From Ruminiclostridium sufflavum DSM 19573 (lineage in GTDB: Bacteria > Bacillota > Clostridia > Acetivibrionales > DSM-1351): a DNA stretch of 64,000 bases. Shown here one piece after another: positions 55,454 to 64,000 of the stretch (its first letter is position 1; every line of letters starts with the position of its first letter). Position numbers and translations under genes: made by a program. The stretch covers positions 124,001-188,000 of the forward strand of contig NZ_QKMR01000003.1 in the NCBI RefSeq assembly GCF_003208175.1, read 5' to 3'. A model generated the notes under the pieces. The model had not been told where the DNA came from, did no database searches, and worked only from the letters and a program-made list of their open reading frames with translations.

Positions 55454-57157
55454 ATGCCTATAAATATATTTTCCAAGGCATCCAGAACACTTGATACTGT
55501 AACTAATGCCAAGAGCTATGGTGCGACAGGCAGCGGAACAACCGATGATTCAGCCGCAATTCAAAGTGCGGTAGATTATGTTTCTTCTATAGGCGGAGGA
55601 ACAGTATTTATCCCAAGCGGAATATTTCTGGTAAGAAACTGCATCAGGTTAAGAAATAAGGTTAATCTATCAGGGCTTAAAGGAAGCAGTATTATAAAGA
55701 TTGATGATACCTTCAAAGGGAACGGCTCACCTAATTCAATCTCCGTCTTTCCTAATGTCCTATGGAATGAACACAGCCAGAACACCTTTGACAGTGCCAC
55801 CGCAGACAGCTTCACAATAAAAGACCTGACATTTATCCACTCTTCCAGCCTGTCAAGCCTGAATTCGATAATATTACTCAGAAATACCAATGGGGTGACC
55901 ATAGACAGCTGTGAATTCAGCATGTCAGGAAAAGCTTCGGCACTTGCCGTATACGCTTATAGCTGTAATTATTATATGAGAATATGCAATAATAAAATTA
56001 TAAATATGACCGGCGCTGATACCGGAGGTGGCATCTGGGTCAGCAATCTTACAAATATACCAGATGAAACCAACATGACATGCGATGTTTCTATTGAAGG
56101 CAACAGTTTCACAAGCAATAGCAGCGCAGAGAGCCTGGCAATATACGGACGGGATGGAATAATAAAAAATACGGCAGTATCCGGAAATAAGTTTCTGACA
56201 TTAAAAAATAAAAGCAAACCTCAATCCAAAGTTTTCTCTATTTACGGAAGAACCTACTATACCGCATCCACAGGCACAGGAGTTGAGAATATTATCGTAG
56301 CAAATAATCTTTTTAATGTTGAAGAATTTGGAGCGGCCGTAATTGCGGTAGGAAGCTCAGTTTCATTAACAGATAAAATAAAGAATGTATTGATTGATTC
56401 AAATATTATAAATTTTAAAACAGAAATTCCCGATACCAATGCTACATGCATATTGGGATATGATACAGGCACTGCAGAGAATATCAAGGTGTCCAATAAT
56501 ATTATATCAAACACAGGAAATATACCTTGCAAATACGGCATCTACAAAATGTGGAACGTTGAGAGGAATCATGTTAAGGGTGCCTATGCAAAGGCATGCA
56601 TCAGTGACTGTATAAATGCTGTTAATAATTATTTGTATGATAATATGCAGCCCAACAGTGCCGCAATTAAAAACTCATCCTATATATGCGGCAACGTTGT
56701 ACAAAACTGCCTGAGAGGCATTTTGATTGATTATGAGGGAACGTATAATATACTTAATAATATAATTACCCTGTCAGATGCTGCTTCTGCAACCGGTATT
56801 TATATTGTGACCGCCCCATCCTCCTCAGTAATAAACGGAAACACCATATACACCGTTAATTCAGTTTCCTCTGCCTTTAACTTTACCATAGGGAAAATAA
56901 CGATGCTTAACAATATGAAGTTCGGCACCGGTAAATATATATACAGCAACATAGTATTGGCCTATGCCAGCGGGAACAGGATAGATGACTCCGGCTTTGA
57001 CACCTTTTACCCGGGGCAGATTCTTGATAATGAAATACAGGATGCCCTGCCTGTAGGACATGTATGCATGGACACCTCAACGGTGTCTCCCGCAATTGGC
57101 CGAAGAAAAATTTTGCCCGGAAACGGAGCAAATAAATGGCAGGTAATCAAAATGTAA
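55454..57157 (+). CDS. Pectate-lyase-superfamily beta-helix protein without signal peptide
   Basis: The protein of about 567 residues opens NAKSYGATGSGTTDDSAAI near residue 17, the start typical of PF12708 tail-spike and lyase-like beta-helices, and continues with some fifteen N/I/V turns. ATG 55454 follows GAAAGGAAGGG. It lacks a recognisable signal peptide, unlike the related secreted protein at 43103. It may be exported by another route, be phage-derived, or act inside. No catalytic set is clear. Confidence 0.78.
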   Translation: MPINIFSKASRTLDTVTNAKSYGATGSGTTDDSAAIQSAVDYVSSIGGGTVFIPSGIFLVRNCIRLRNKVNLSGLKGSSIIKIDDTFKGNGSPNSISVFPNVLWNEHSQNTFDSATADSFTIKDLTFIHSSSLSSLNSIILLRNTNGVTIDSCEFSMSGKASALAVYAYSCNYYMRICNNKIINMTGADTGGGIWVSNLTNIPDETNMTCDVSIEGNSFTSNSSAESLAIYGRDGIIKNTAVSGNKFLTLKNKSKPQSKVFSIYGRTYYTASTGTGVENIIVANNLFNVEEFGAAVIAVGSSVSLTDKIKNVLIDSNIINFKTEIPDTNATCILGYDTGTAENIKVSNNIISNTGNIPCKYGIYKMWNVERNHVKGAYAKACISDCINAVNNYLYDNMQPNSAAIKNSSYICGNVVQNCLRGILIDYEGTYNILNNIITLSDAASATGIYIVTAPSSSVINGNTIYTVNSVSSAFNFTIGKITMLNNMKFGTGKYIYSNIVLAYASGNRIDDSGFDTFYPGQILDNEIQDALPVGHVCMDTSTVSPAIGRRKILPGNGANKWQVIKM

Positions 57158-57180
57158 ATTGCGGCATAAAAGACTGAAAT

Positions 57181-57265
57181 AAAAAAACTCCTTTCAGGTA
57201 TTGCCGGACTTTGCGGACAGACTTCTGCAAATGCATTCCGATTTTACCAAAAAGGAGTTCTGTAT
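57181..57265. terminator. Terminator between the beta-helix gene and argS
   Basis: AACTCCTTT (57185-57193) pairs with AAAGGAGTT (57251-57259) across a long loop that holds smaller stems. A and T runs flank both arms, so it can serve both converging genes. Confidence 0.6.
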
Positions 57266-57274
57266 ATTTTCATT

Positions 57275-58972
57275 CTATTCCATTCTCTCAGGTGCGCTGA
57301 TACTTAATAAATCCAATACATTTCTGATAACTGTTCTCGTGCAGTCAACAAGCATAAGTCTGGATTTCATCAGCTCCTCTTCCTCGCCCCTTACCTTGCA
57401 GGCATTATAGAAGCTGTGGAAGCAGGCAGCCACATCCTGAACATATCTTGTCAATCTGCTCGGTTCAAGAGTTTCAGCCGATATCCTCACCTCGTCAGGA
57501 TATTCCGACAGCTTCTTGATCAGAACAAGCTCTTCATCAGCCTTGAGCAGTTCAAGCCTTACATCCTTTATATCCGGAACAGTCACACCCTCACTGGCTA
57601 TAAGCTTCAGCATGCTGCAAATTCTTGCATGGGCATACTGCACATAGTAAACCGGATTTTCATTAGATTGCTTAGCCGCCAAATCAAGATCAAAATCCAA
57701 ATGGCTTCCGGATGCTTTTGCATTAAAGAAAAATCTTACCGCATCGCGGCCTACTTCATCAACCAAATCCATAAGTGAAATAGACTTGCCTGTCCTTTTT
57801 GACATTCTTGCAACTTCACCGTTTCTATACAGTCGAACCAACTGGAACAGCACTACATCAAGCTTGTCCGGATTTATTCCGAGAGCCGCCATTGAGGCCT
57901 TCATTCTAGCCACATGTCCATGATGGTCAGCTCCCCAGAGATTTATTACCCAGTCAAAGCCTCTCGTTTCAAACTTATTTCTGTGGTAAGCTATATCTGC
58001 CGCAAAATACGTAGGTATTCCGTTATTTCTGACCAACACCTCATCCTTTTCACTGCCTATTACCGAGCCCTTTAACCATAATGCGCCGTCATGCTCTGCT
58101 GTACATCCCCTGTCCGTAAGAACCTTTAAGGTTTCAGCCACCTCGTTGCTCCTATGCAAGGTCTGCTCTGAAAACCACACATCAAATTCCACTCCGTAGC
58201 TGGCAAGGCCTTCTCTTATTGCTTTTAAATTTCTGGGAAGCGCATAGTCAACAAATACCTTCTTCCTTTGCTCGGAATCAGCATCTATATACTTATCTCC
58301 ATAGGCTTTTACAAATTCTCTCATATGCTCGGTTATGTCCTCACCCTGATAACCGTCTTCAGGAAAAACGATTGCAGCTTCACCCTTAATCAGCTGAATA
58401 TACCTTGCCTCAAGAGACTTTCCGAATTTTTCTATCTGATTTCCTGCATCATTAATCAAATATTCTCTCGTAACAGCATAACCTGCGGCATCAAGTACGC
58501 TGGCTATACAGTCTCCGAGTGCTCCTCCTCTTGCATTGCCCATATGCAGAGGCCCTGTAGGATTTGCGCTTACATACTCTACCATAACCTTTCTGCCGTT
58601 TCCTATATTTATGTGCCCGTAATCTCCCTTTTCCTCAGCGATGATATTCATGGTATCATACAAATACTGCCTGCTTAATGAAAAATTGATAAAGCCCGGT
58701 CCTGCACAATCCACCTCTTCAATGTAGGTTTCCCTTGTATCAATATTTTTTATTATTATCTCCGCTATTTGTCTTGGTGCTTTTCTTGCAATTTTGGTGA
58801 TTTGCATTGCAACATTTGTTGAAAAATCGCCATATCCCTTTTCTCTTGGCACCTCAATTGAAACATCCTTAATCTCAAGCAAAGGCAATTCTTGATTTTT
58901 TATAGCCTTGGTAATAGAATTCAGCACAACCTCTTTAATTTGCTGGCGTATTTTCTCTGACATGTTTTTCAT
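57275..58972 (-). CDS. argS: Arginyl-tRNA synthetase
   Basis: The 565-residue protein has the HIGH-type ANPTGPLHMGNARGGALGD near residue 125, KMSKS-type ARMSKRTGKSI near 380, and the anticodon-binding domain ending VLDLLSISAPERM. It charges tRNA-Arg. ATG 58972 follows GGAGCTGTAA and lies 38 bases inside the DUF1934 gene. Confidence 0.97.
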   Translation of the reverse strand: MKNMSEKIRQQIKEVVLNSITKAIKNQELPLLEIKDVSIEVPREKGYGDFSTNVAMQITKIARKAPRQIAEIIIKNIDTRETYIEEVDCAGPGFINFSLSRQYLYDTMNIIAEEKGDYGHINIGNGRKVMVEYVSANPTGPLHMGNARGGALGDCIASVLDAAGYAVTREYLINDAGNQIEKFGKSLEARYIQLIKGEAAIVFPEDGYQGEDITEHMREFVKAYGDKYIDADSEQRKKVFVDYALPRNLKAIREGLASYGVEFDVWFSEQTLHRSNEVAETLKVLTDRGCTAEHDGALWLKGSVIGSEKDEVLVRNNGIPTYFAADIAYHRNKFETRGFDWVINLWGADHHGHVARMKASMAALGINPDKLDVVLFQLVRLYRNGEVARMSKRTGKSISLMDLVDEVGRDAVRFFFNAKASGSHLDFDLDLAAKQSNENPVYYVQYAHARICSMLKLIASEGVTVPDIKDVRLELLKADEELVLIKKLSEYPDEVRISAETLEPSRLTRYVQDVAACFHSFYNACKVRGEEEELMKSRLMLVDCTRTVIRNVLDLLSISAPERME

Positions 58973-59402
58973 TTACAGCTCCTGCCTCTCTTATTTGCAT
59001 ATAAAAATTATTTTTCCCTGCCATCCTGTTATCAACCTCAATTTGATAACCCACACATACTTCTCCGCCTGCATCATTTATATCTATATTTATATTTTCT
59101 GTATAAACCCCTATGGTAAAGATTCCATACTCTGTTTCATATGAAGATACATGCTTCTGACCCTTTTGGAAAACAAACTGGGAATTGACCTTACCGAATC
59201 TCATAAGTGTAACAACACCTTCTCCTACCTTCAAGGTGGTAGTAGTACCAAGCATTCCTGTTACTTCACTTTCTTTATAGGTAATATAATAATTGCCGCC
59301 TTTTTGATAATACTTCCCCTCTGTTATAAGCTCGAGAGTATTTGTATCATTGCTAATGTCAATCTGAGTACCCTTTACGTTAATTATTACATCCTTGCTC
59401 AT
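58935..59402 (-). CDS. DUF1934 (YwiB-like) lipocalin-like protein
   Basis: The 155-residue protein has the beta-barrel pattern of DUF1934: VIINVKGTQ, LELITEGKYYQK, YYITYKESEVTGM and TTTLKVGEGVVTLMR. The family commonly sits next to argS, as here, with a 38-base overlap. The molecular role is unknown. Confidence 0.85.
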   Translation of the reverse strand: MSKDVIINVKGTQIDISNDTNTLELITEGKYYQKGGNYYITYKESEVTGMLGTTTTLKVGEGVVTLMRFGKVNSQFVFQKGQKHVSSYETEYGIFTIGVYTENINIDINDAGGEVCVGYQIEVDNRMAGKNNFYMQIREAGAVNEKHVRENTPAN

Positions 59403-59589
59403 CGGGTTCCTCCTAAAATTCTACGTATTTAACATCTTCCTTCTCTGTGAATTAGTACTATAATAACATTTGATACCGATTAAAGTCAATTGCTCAACTT
59501 TCCCGCCTGAAAAGTGAAATCAACCCTTAACGGTTCTGATAACACCGGGGAAAAAGGAATATATATCTTTTAACGCCAAAACAAATAGA

Positions 59590-59628
59590 GCTGCTGCAAC
59601 TCCAACTAACAGTTGAGTTTGCAGCAGC
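59590..59628 (-). terminator. Terminator after aspartase
   Basis: GCTGCTGCAA and TTGCAGCAGC are exact inverted arms of ten pairs; inner CAACT/AGTTG can extend them. The minus strand continues TCTATTTGTTTT. It closes the aspartase gene. Confidence 0.6.
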
Positions 59629-59690
59629 CCTGCAATATAAGAACTGCAATTTCTAAGCGAAAAACAGAGGATATTTCTTAGAAAGGCTTT

Positions 59691-61157
59691 TTATGCAGTT
59701 CTGGTATTGTCTTCGGCAAATCCGTTCATTCTTTCATCCGACAGCTTGTCCTTTCCCGATATTCCGGGCTCAGTCATAGACATAGTATCCAAAATAATTT
59801 TTAAACTCTCTTCATCCAATAAGCCTTCTTCAATAATAAGCTTTCTGACTGATTCTCCTGTATTAATAGCCTTTTTGGCAATTTCAGCCGCCTTGGCATA
59901 TCCGACATAAGGACAAATAGCTGTTATTATTCCCACGCTATTGTCTACTAAAGCCTTGCAGTGCTCCCTGTTTGCAGTAATTCCTACTATACAGTTATCC
60001 ACCAAAGTCTCAACAGCGTATGCTGTTGTTTCAATAGACTCGAAAAGCTTATAAAAAATAATAGGTTCAAAAGCATTCAACTCCAATTGCCCTGCTTCCG
60101 CTGCCATTGTTATAGTCATATCATTTCCAATGGCATTAAAGGCCACTTGATTTACAACCTCGGGTATTACAGGATTTACCTTTCCCGGCATGATTGAAGA
60201 ACCGTTCTGCTTGGGAGGAAGATTTATTTCACCAAAGCCTGTCCTTGGCCCCGAAGACATAAGTCTTAAATCGTTTGCCATTTTAGACAGATTTACGCTG
60301 CAGCTTTTTATAATACCTGACGTAGCCACATATCCGTCTAAATTCTGCGTTGCATCAACCAAATCAAAGGCCTGCATCAAATCAAGTCCCGAGACCTTAA
60401 CCAGATTCTGGACTACAAACTGCAAATACTGCTCGTCTGCATTCAGCCCGGTTCCTATGGCTGTACCTCCCAGATTAACATATTTCATCTCATCCTTTGC
60501 CCTTTGCATACGGGTTAAATCTCTTTTAATCGCTTCGCTGTATGCCCTGAACTCCTGACCAAGCCGAATGGGGACTGCATCCTGAAGCTGCGTCCTTCCC
60601 ATCTTAATCACGTCATCAAATTCTATCGCCTTCTCGATTAACGCACCATGCAGACGCTTCAGCTGAACCTCCAGCTTTATCAGCAATTTATATGCTGTCA
60701 TTTTCCCGCATGTGGGAAACACATCATTGGTAGATTGTCCATAGTTTACATGGTCATTAGGATTTACAATAGAATAATCGCCCTTTTTCCCGCCTAAAAG
60801 CTCAATTGCGCGATTGGCAATTACCTCGTTTGCATTCATATTGATAGAAGTACCGGCTCCGCCCTGTATCTGGTCTACGATAAATTGGTCCCTTAACTTT
60901 CCTGAAACTATTTCATCACAAGCCTTAACAATGGCATCCGTAACTTTTTTACTTATTAAACCCGCTTCACAGTTTGTGATAGCAGATGCTTTTTTGATTT
61001 CTACTATACTGACAATCATATCCTGATGCATCCTCAATCCTGTAATAGGAAAATTCTCCAATGCACGCAGGGACTGTACTCCGTAATAGGCATCTTCGGG
61101 TACTTGCTTTTCACCGATAGAATCTCTTTCTATCCGGTATTTAATAGTATCTGCCAT
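59691..61157 (-). CDS. aspA: Aspartate ammonia-lyase
   Basis: The 488-residue protein belongs to the fumarase/aspartase family with the signature GSSIMPGKVNP near residue 325. It has GGAGTSINMNANEV, NYGQSTNDVFPTCG and MGRTQLQDAVPI. The aspartase subgroup is favoured by the N-terminal RIERDSIGEKQVPEDAYYG. It deaminates aspartate to fumarate. ATG 61157 follows GGGAGGTTAAT from a repeat; the frame is open to 61283 only because the two upstream repeat copies have no stop. Confidence 0.93.
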   Translation of the reverse strand: MADTIKYRIERDSIGEKQVPEDAYYGVQSLRALENFPITGLRMHQDMIVSIVEIKKASAITNCEAGLISKKVTDAIVKACDEIVSGKLRDQFIVDQIQGGAGTSINMNANEVIANRAIELLGGKKGDYSIVNPNDHVNYGQSTNDVFPTCGKMTAYKLLIKLEVQLKRLHGALIEKAIEFDDVIKMGRTQLQDAVPIRLGQEFRAYSEAIKRDLTRMQRAKDEMKYVNLGGTAIGTGLNADEQYLQFVVQNLVKVSGLDLMQAFDLVDATQNLDGYVATSGIIKSCSVNLSKMANDLRLMSSGPRTGFGEINLPPKQNGSSIMPGKVNPVIPEVVNQVAFNAIGNDMTITMAAEAGQLELNAFEPIIFYKLFESIETTAYAVETLVDNCIVGITANREHCKALVDNSVGIITAICPYVGYAKAAEIAKKAINTGESVRKLIIEEGLLDEESLKIILDTMSMTEPGISGKDKLSDERMNGFAEDNTRTA

Positions 61158-61300
61158 ATTAACCTCCCACGCCGAATTTTCGGCACAAAATTTTTGTAAA
61201 GACTTCGTGGAGGTACGCCGGTATTTTAGTAGCCGTACCTGAAGTCTTTCAAAGCTAACCTCCCACGCCGAGCTTCCGGCCAAAAATATCTTTTATCAAA
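61158..61300 (-). repeat. Ribosome-site hairpin repeats, copies 7 and 8 in tandem
   Basis: The first copy (61158-61252) has stem GCCGAA/TTCGGC next to GGGAGGTTAAT and the aspartase ATG. Its outer arm is very strong: AAAGACTTC pairs with GAAGTCTTT and AGGTACG with CGTACCT (61198-61250). The second copy (61253-61300) has GCCG/CGGC and GTGGGAGGTTAGC but no start codon near it. The order and the conserved GTGGAGGTACGC block match the other copies. Confidence 0.7.
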
Positions 61301-61345
61301 GCTTTAAATATATTCCTATCGGAAAGCACTTAGCCGCTGTTCCCT

Positions 61346-62119
61346 CTACTTCAATATTTGTGAAAGGAAAAGCTTTGTACGGTCATGCTCAGGATTTTCA
61401 AAAATTTGTGCCGGCGGTCCCGACTCCACAATATTTCCCCCGTCAAAGAAAAGAACCCTGTCGGCAACCTCCTGTGCAAATTTCATCTCATGTGTTACAA
61501 CAACCAAGGTTTTGTCAGAGCCTGCCAAGGTCTTCATAACATCAAGAACCTCTTTGATCATTTCAGGGTCAAGTGCCGATGTCGGCTCATCAAAAAGTAT
61601 AATTTCCGGCTGCATCGCCAAGGTTCTTGCTATAGCCACACGCTGCTGCTGCCCTCCCGATAACTGTCCCGGATATTTTTTTGCCTGGTCATGAATTCCC
61701 ACACGTTCCAACAGCTCCAACGCAATTTTCTCCGCCTTGCTCTTAGGCCACTTTCTGACCCATATAGGCGCAAGCGTTAAATTATCCAATATCGTCATAT
61801 GAGGGAAAAGGTTGAACTGCTGAAATACCATACCGGTTTCTTTTCTTATCGCTTCTATATCAGAAACATTATCGGACAATCTTATACCGTTAACTGTAAT
61901 TTCACCCTTCTGTATTTCCTCCAACGCATTAATTGTACGGATAAATGTTGATTTTCCCGATCCTGACGGCCCTATAATAACTATTACCTCTCCGCGCTTA
62001 ACCTCCAATGAAACACCACGTAATACATGATGACTTCCAAACCACTTATTAACATCTTTGCATACTATAATAGATTCCTCATTGCCAGCACTTATAATTG
62101 CTTCTTTTTCAGTTGCCAT
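61346..62119 (-). CDS. Polar amino-acid ABC transporter ATPase
   Basis: The 257-residue protein has Walker [18 protein letters not shown]-loop [11 protein letters not shown], signature [16 protein letters not shown] and Walker [14 protein letters not shown], typical of GlnQ/AapP. It powers import of amino acids with the permeases upstream. ATG 62119 follows GGAAGGAGATTCAA. Confidence 0.93.
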   Translation of the reverse strand: MATEKEAIISAGNEESIIVCKDVNKWFGSHHVLRGVSLEVKRGEVIVIIGPSGSGKSTFIRTINALEEIQKGEITVNGIRLSDNVSDIEAIRKETGMVFQQFNLFPHMTILDNLTLAPIWVRKWPKSKAEKIALELLERVGIHDQAKKYPGQLSGGQQQRVAIARTLAMQPEIILFDEPTSALDPEMIKEVLDVMKTLAGSDKTLVVVTHEMKFAQEVADRVLFFDGGNIVESGPPAQIFENPEHDRTKLFLSQILK

Positions 62120-62137
62120 TTGAATCTCCTTCCCGCA

Positions 62138-63301
62138 CTAATTCTTACCATAGCTAGATGATATCTCCATGTGCTTGCTTATTTTAGACATTACTGTACA
62201 TATAACAAAAAATATTGCCGCAACAAACAAGAACACTTCCATCTGCCTGCCTAAAAATTGAGGATTTGCGACAACCCTTTTAGCAATACCCAGTAAGTCC
62301 ATCAAACTTACAATAGCTACAAGCGAAGTGTCCTTAAATACTTCTATCACACTGCCTACCAAAGCCGGCACCACACTTCTCAATGCCTGAGGCATGATAA
62401 CAAAGGTCATTCTCTGCACATAATTCAGGCCAAGTGCCTGAGCTGCCTCATATTGTCCCTGCGGTATTATTTGCATGCCGCCTCGGACTGTTTCCGCAAC
62501 ATATGCGGCATTAAACAAGGTAAAGCCAATCATTACTCTTAGAACATTATTCAATTCCAAACCATTGCCAAGAAATAAAGGGAGCAGTAATTGTGCCGCA
62601 AACAGCACAGTTATCAATGGAACTCCGCGGATTACTTCAATATATATAATACTGAACCAGCGTACTACCACAAGCTTGCTCCGGCGGCCCAGTGCCAATA
62701 AAATACCGAGAGGAAATGAAAACACGATATCTACCACTGCAATAAGGACTGTCAGCAGGAATCCTCCCCAAAGGTTTGAATTAACATCCTTCATATTTCC
62801 CACACCGTTCAGGAGAATTAATATAACGGGAACAGATATAAGCCAGCCTGCAAGATGATATCTCTTTACAAAGCTAAATTTGTTTCCCATCCAAAAGCCT
62901 GCGAAAGTAAGCAAGATTTGAACAGCTGCCCATATCTTTGTTGCAATTGATGTAAACGGCAATAAAAGTATAATCGCAAATATGGCAACTATAGTAAAAG
63001 AAACTGTTTTAATAACCCCTCTTTTAACTCCCCACAGAACACCAAGTAAAAATACTGCTACAGACAATGACAGCCAGACCCTCCATACCTCAGAGGCCGT
63101 ATATTGTCCAACCATTAAAATTTTCAGATTTGCAGGAATTACATCCCATTTTGCCGTAACAAATATAAATTTCAAAACAGCTTTAGCAATAAAAATTATT
63201 ATTATTGCAAATAAGCAGGTTATTATTGCATTTATCCAACTTCCGAATAAATTTTTCTTCATCCAATCTATAATTTTCGATTTCTGCTGTAAAAAAGACA
63301 T
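62138..63301 (-). CDS. Polar amino-acid ABC transporter permease (AapM-like)
   Basis: The protein of about 387 residues has eight to nine membrane helices and the HisM/GlnP-type cytoplasmic loop QYEAAQALGLNYVQRMTFVI (EAA motif) near residue 305, with VEVFKDTSLVAIVSL after it. The extended N-terminal region matches AapM, the larger subunit of the general amino-acid transporter. ATG 63301 follows GGAGGTTAAA. Confidence 0.9.
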   Translation of the reverse strand: MSFLQQKSKIIDWMKKNLFGSWINAIITCLFAIIIIFIAKAVLKFIFVTAKWDVIPANLKILMVGQYTASEVWRVWLSLSVAVFLLGVLWGVKRGVIKTVSFTIVAIFAIILLLPFTSIATKIWAAVQILLTFAGFWMGNKFSFVKRYHLAGWLISVPVILILLNGVGNMKDVNSNLWGGFLLTVLIAVVDIVFSFPLGILLALGRRSKLVVVRWFSIIYIEVIRGVPLITVLFAAQLLLPLFLGNGLELNNVLRVMIGFTLFNAAYVAETVRGGMQIIPQGQYEAAQALGLNYVQRMTFVIMPQALRSVVPALVGSVIEVFKDTSLVAIVSLMDLLGIAKRVVANPQFLGRQMEVFLFVAAIFFVICTVMSKISKHMEISSSYGKN

Positions 63302-63322
63302 TTTAACCTCCATATCCTCTAT

Positions 63323-64000
63323 TTACCTTTCCACCAGCTTGTAATAATTATTGAAGCAATTCATTAAGAATGATATTACCAAGCTGACTATCAAATAGAT
63401 TGATGCCATCAAAATCATAATTTGTATAGACTGACCTGTTTGATTTATAATGGTATTTCCTATTGAAAATAAATCGGTATACCCAACTGCTATCGCCAAT
63501 GTACTGTTTTTGAACAAATTTAAAAACTGGCTTGTCACCGAGGGTATTATTACACGGAAAGCTTGAGGAAGAATAACCAGACGCATAGTAGCTCCCTTTT
63601 TCATACCGAGTGCCTTTGTCGCTTCTATTTGTCCTTTAGGTACTGCCATTATACCTGCTCTTACTATTTCAGCTATAAAAGCGGAATGGTATATAAACAG
63701 TCCGCACAAAATGGAAGCAAACTCAGAGCTGAGAACATATCCGCCTTTAAATGCCAGCTTGTTTATCTCAGGGAGACTTAGCTGTACAGGCGGGCTGGAT
63801 GTAACCGCATATGCCGCAATAACGGCAATTAAAACAACTCCTAAACTCCAAAGCATAGGATGCATGCTTTTTCCGGACTCAACCTGTTTTTTCAGCATCA
63901 CCTTCCAGAATACTACCGCCGCTGCCAGACCAATCAAGAGGAAGATCAGCCATATACCCGAAGACTGGTTTGCTGTAAACCATGGTATTGCGGTTCCGCG
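63323..64000 (-). CDS. Polar amino-acid ABC transporter permease (AapQ-like), 5' end off the right edge
   Basis: The open frame continues to position 64000 with no start inside the window; about 225 residues are visible. It has several membrane helices and the loop QIEATKALGMKKGATMRLVI with the EAA pattern, then FKNSTLAIAVGYTDLF. Together with the following permease and ATPase it forms an Aap-type uptake system. The substrate-binding protein is expected to the right. Confidence 0.88.
   Translation of the reverse strand, partial: RGTAIPWFTANQSSGIWLIFLLIGLAAAVVFWKVMLKKQVESGKSMHPMLWSLGVVLIAVIAAYAVTSSPPVQLSLPEINKLAFKGGYVLSSEFASILCGLFIYHSAFIAEIVRAGIMAVPKGQIEATKALGMKKGATMRLVILPQAFRVIIPSVTSQFLNLFKNSTLAIAVGYTDLFSIGNTIINQTGQSIQIMILMASIYLIVSLVISFLMNCFNNYYKLVER

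Noticed and set aside
59691..61283. Extended aspartase start at 61283
   Set aside because: The extra 42 codons are two translated repeat copies; GGGAGGTTAAT before ATG 61157 and the family's usual start set the real one.

Overview
The window looks like a chromosomal segment of a low-GC, Gram-positive anaerobe of the class Clostridia, probably near Ruminiclostridium or its relatives. This is inferred from the AT-rich intergenic DNA, GGAGG-type ribosome sites with frequent TTG starts, S-layer homology proteins, a VanZ protein, a LoaP-type NusG paralogue and two-domain sulfur regulators. No database was searched. Nearly all genes read on the minus strand.

Positions 1-10155 are a sulfur amino-acid island. 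It holds a MetQ-MetN importer (MetN cut by the left edge), a LysR regulator, an Rrf2-type regulator carrying three extra cysteines, cysK, a methyltransferase with mccB-mccA (reverse transsulfuration) and a PatB/MalY-type C-S lyase. A short motif, TTATAGG(T), recurs on or near the promoters of these units and is the likely Rrf2 operator. Two unannotated small ORFs rich in Cys (and Met) codons sit in front of metQN and of the methyltransferase-mccB-mccA genes. The second is followed by a strong terminator and a competing antiterminator segment, in the layout of a classical translation-coupled cysteine attenuator. An HD-domain protein, pyrG and a VanZ protein follow.

Positions 12697-48289 hold two back-to-back exopolysaccharide operons. 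The first is headed by a LoaP antiterminator (48289) with a good promoter. It runs through Wzz, BY-kinase, UDP-glucose dehydrogenase, beta-helix protein, acyltransferase, O-antigen ligase/polymerase, glycosyltransferases, epimerase, flippase, pyruvyltransferase and a radical SAM protein, and ends with a CpsB phosphatase and an initiating sugar transferase. The second (23702 to 12697) has its own Wzz, glycosyltransferases, EpsG-type polymerase, pyruvyltransferase-FrhB fusion, flippase and WcaJ-type initiating transferase.

Inside the first operon, and overlapping its genes, is a RiPP cassette (32185 to 25574): nucleotidyltransferase, PqqD, radical SAM/SPASM enzyme, HprK-like kinase, ER-type signal peptidase, peptidase-less ABC exporter and three short paralogous precursor peptides with a shared leader and unrelated cores. 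The precursors were found by reading the gaps. This combination of a radical SAM maturase with lasso-type accessory enzymes, embedded in a polysaccharide operon, is the best candidate here for an undescribed system.

Positions 48741-64000 hold an S41 peptidase, two S-layer homology proteins, a cytoplasmic-looking beta-helix protein, argS with a DUF1934 gene, aspartase, and an amino-acid ABC importer cut by the right edge.

Two families of dispersed intergenic repeats cross these boundaries. One is a structured element that ends in the ribosome-binding site of the next gene (near 535, 18030, 19950, 30370, 36865, 61160). The other is bounded by GTCAATTAC and its inverse (9403, 25536, 50257).
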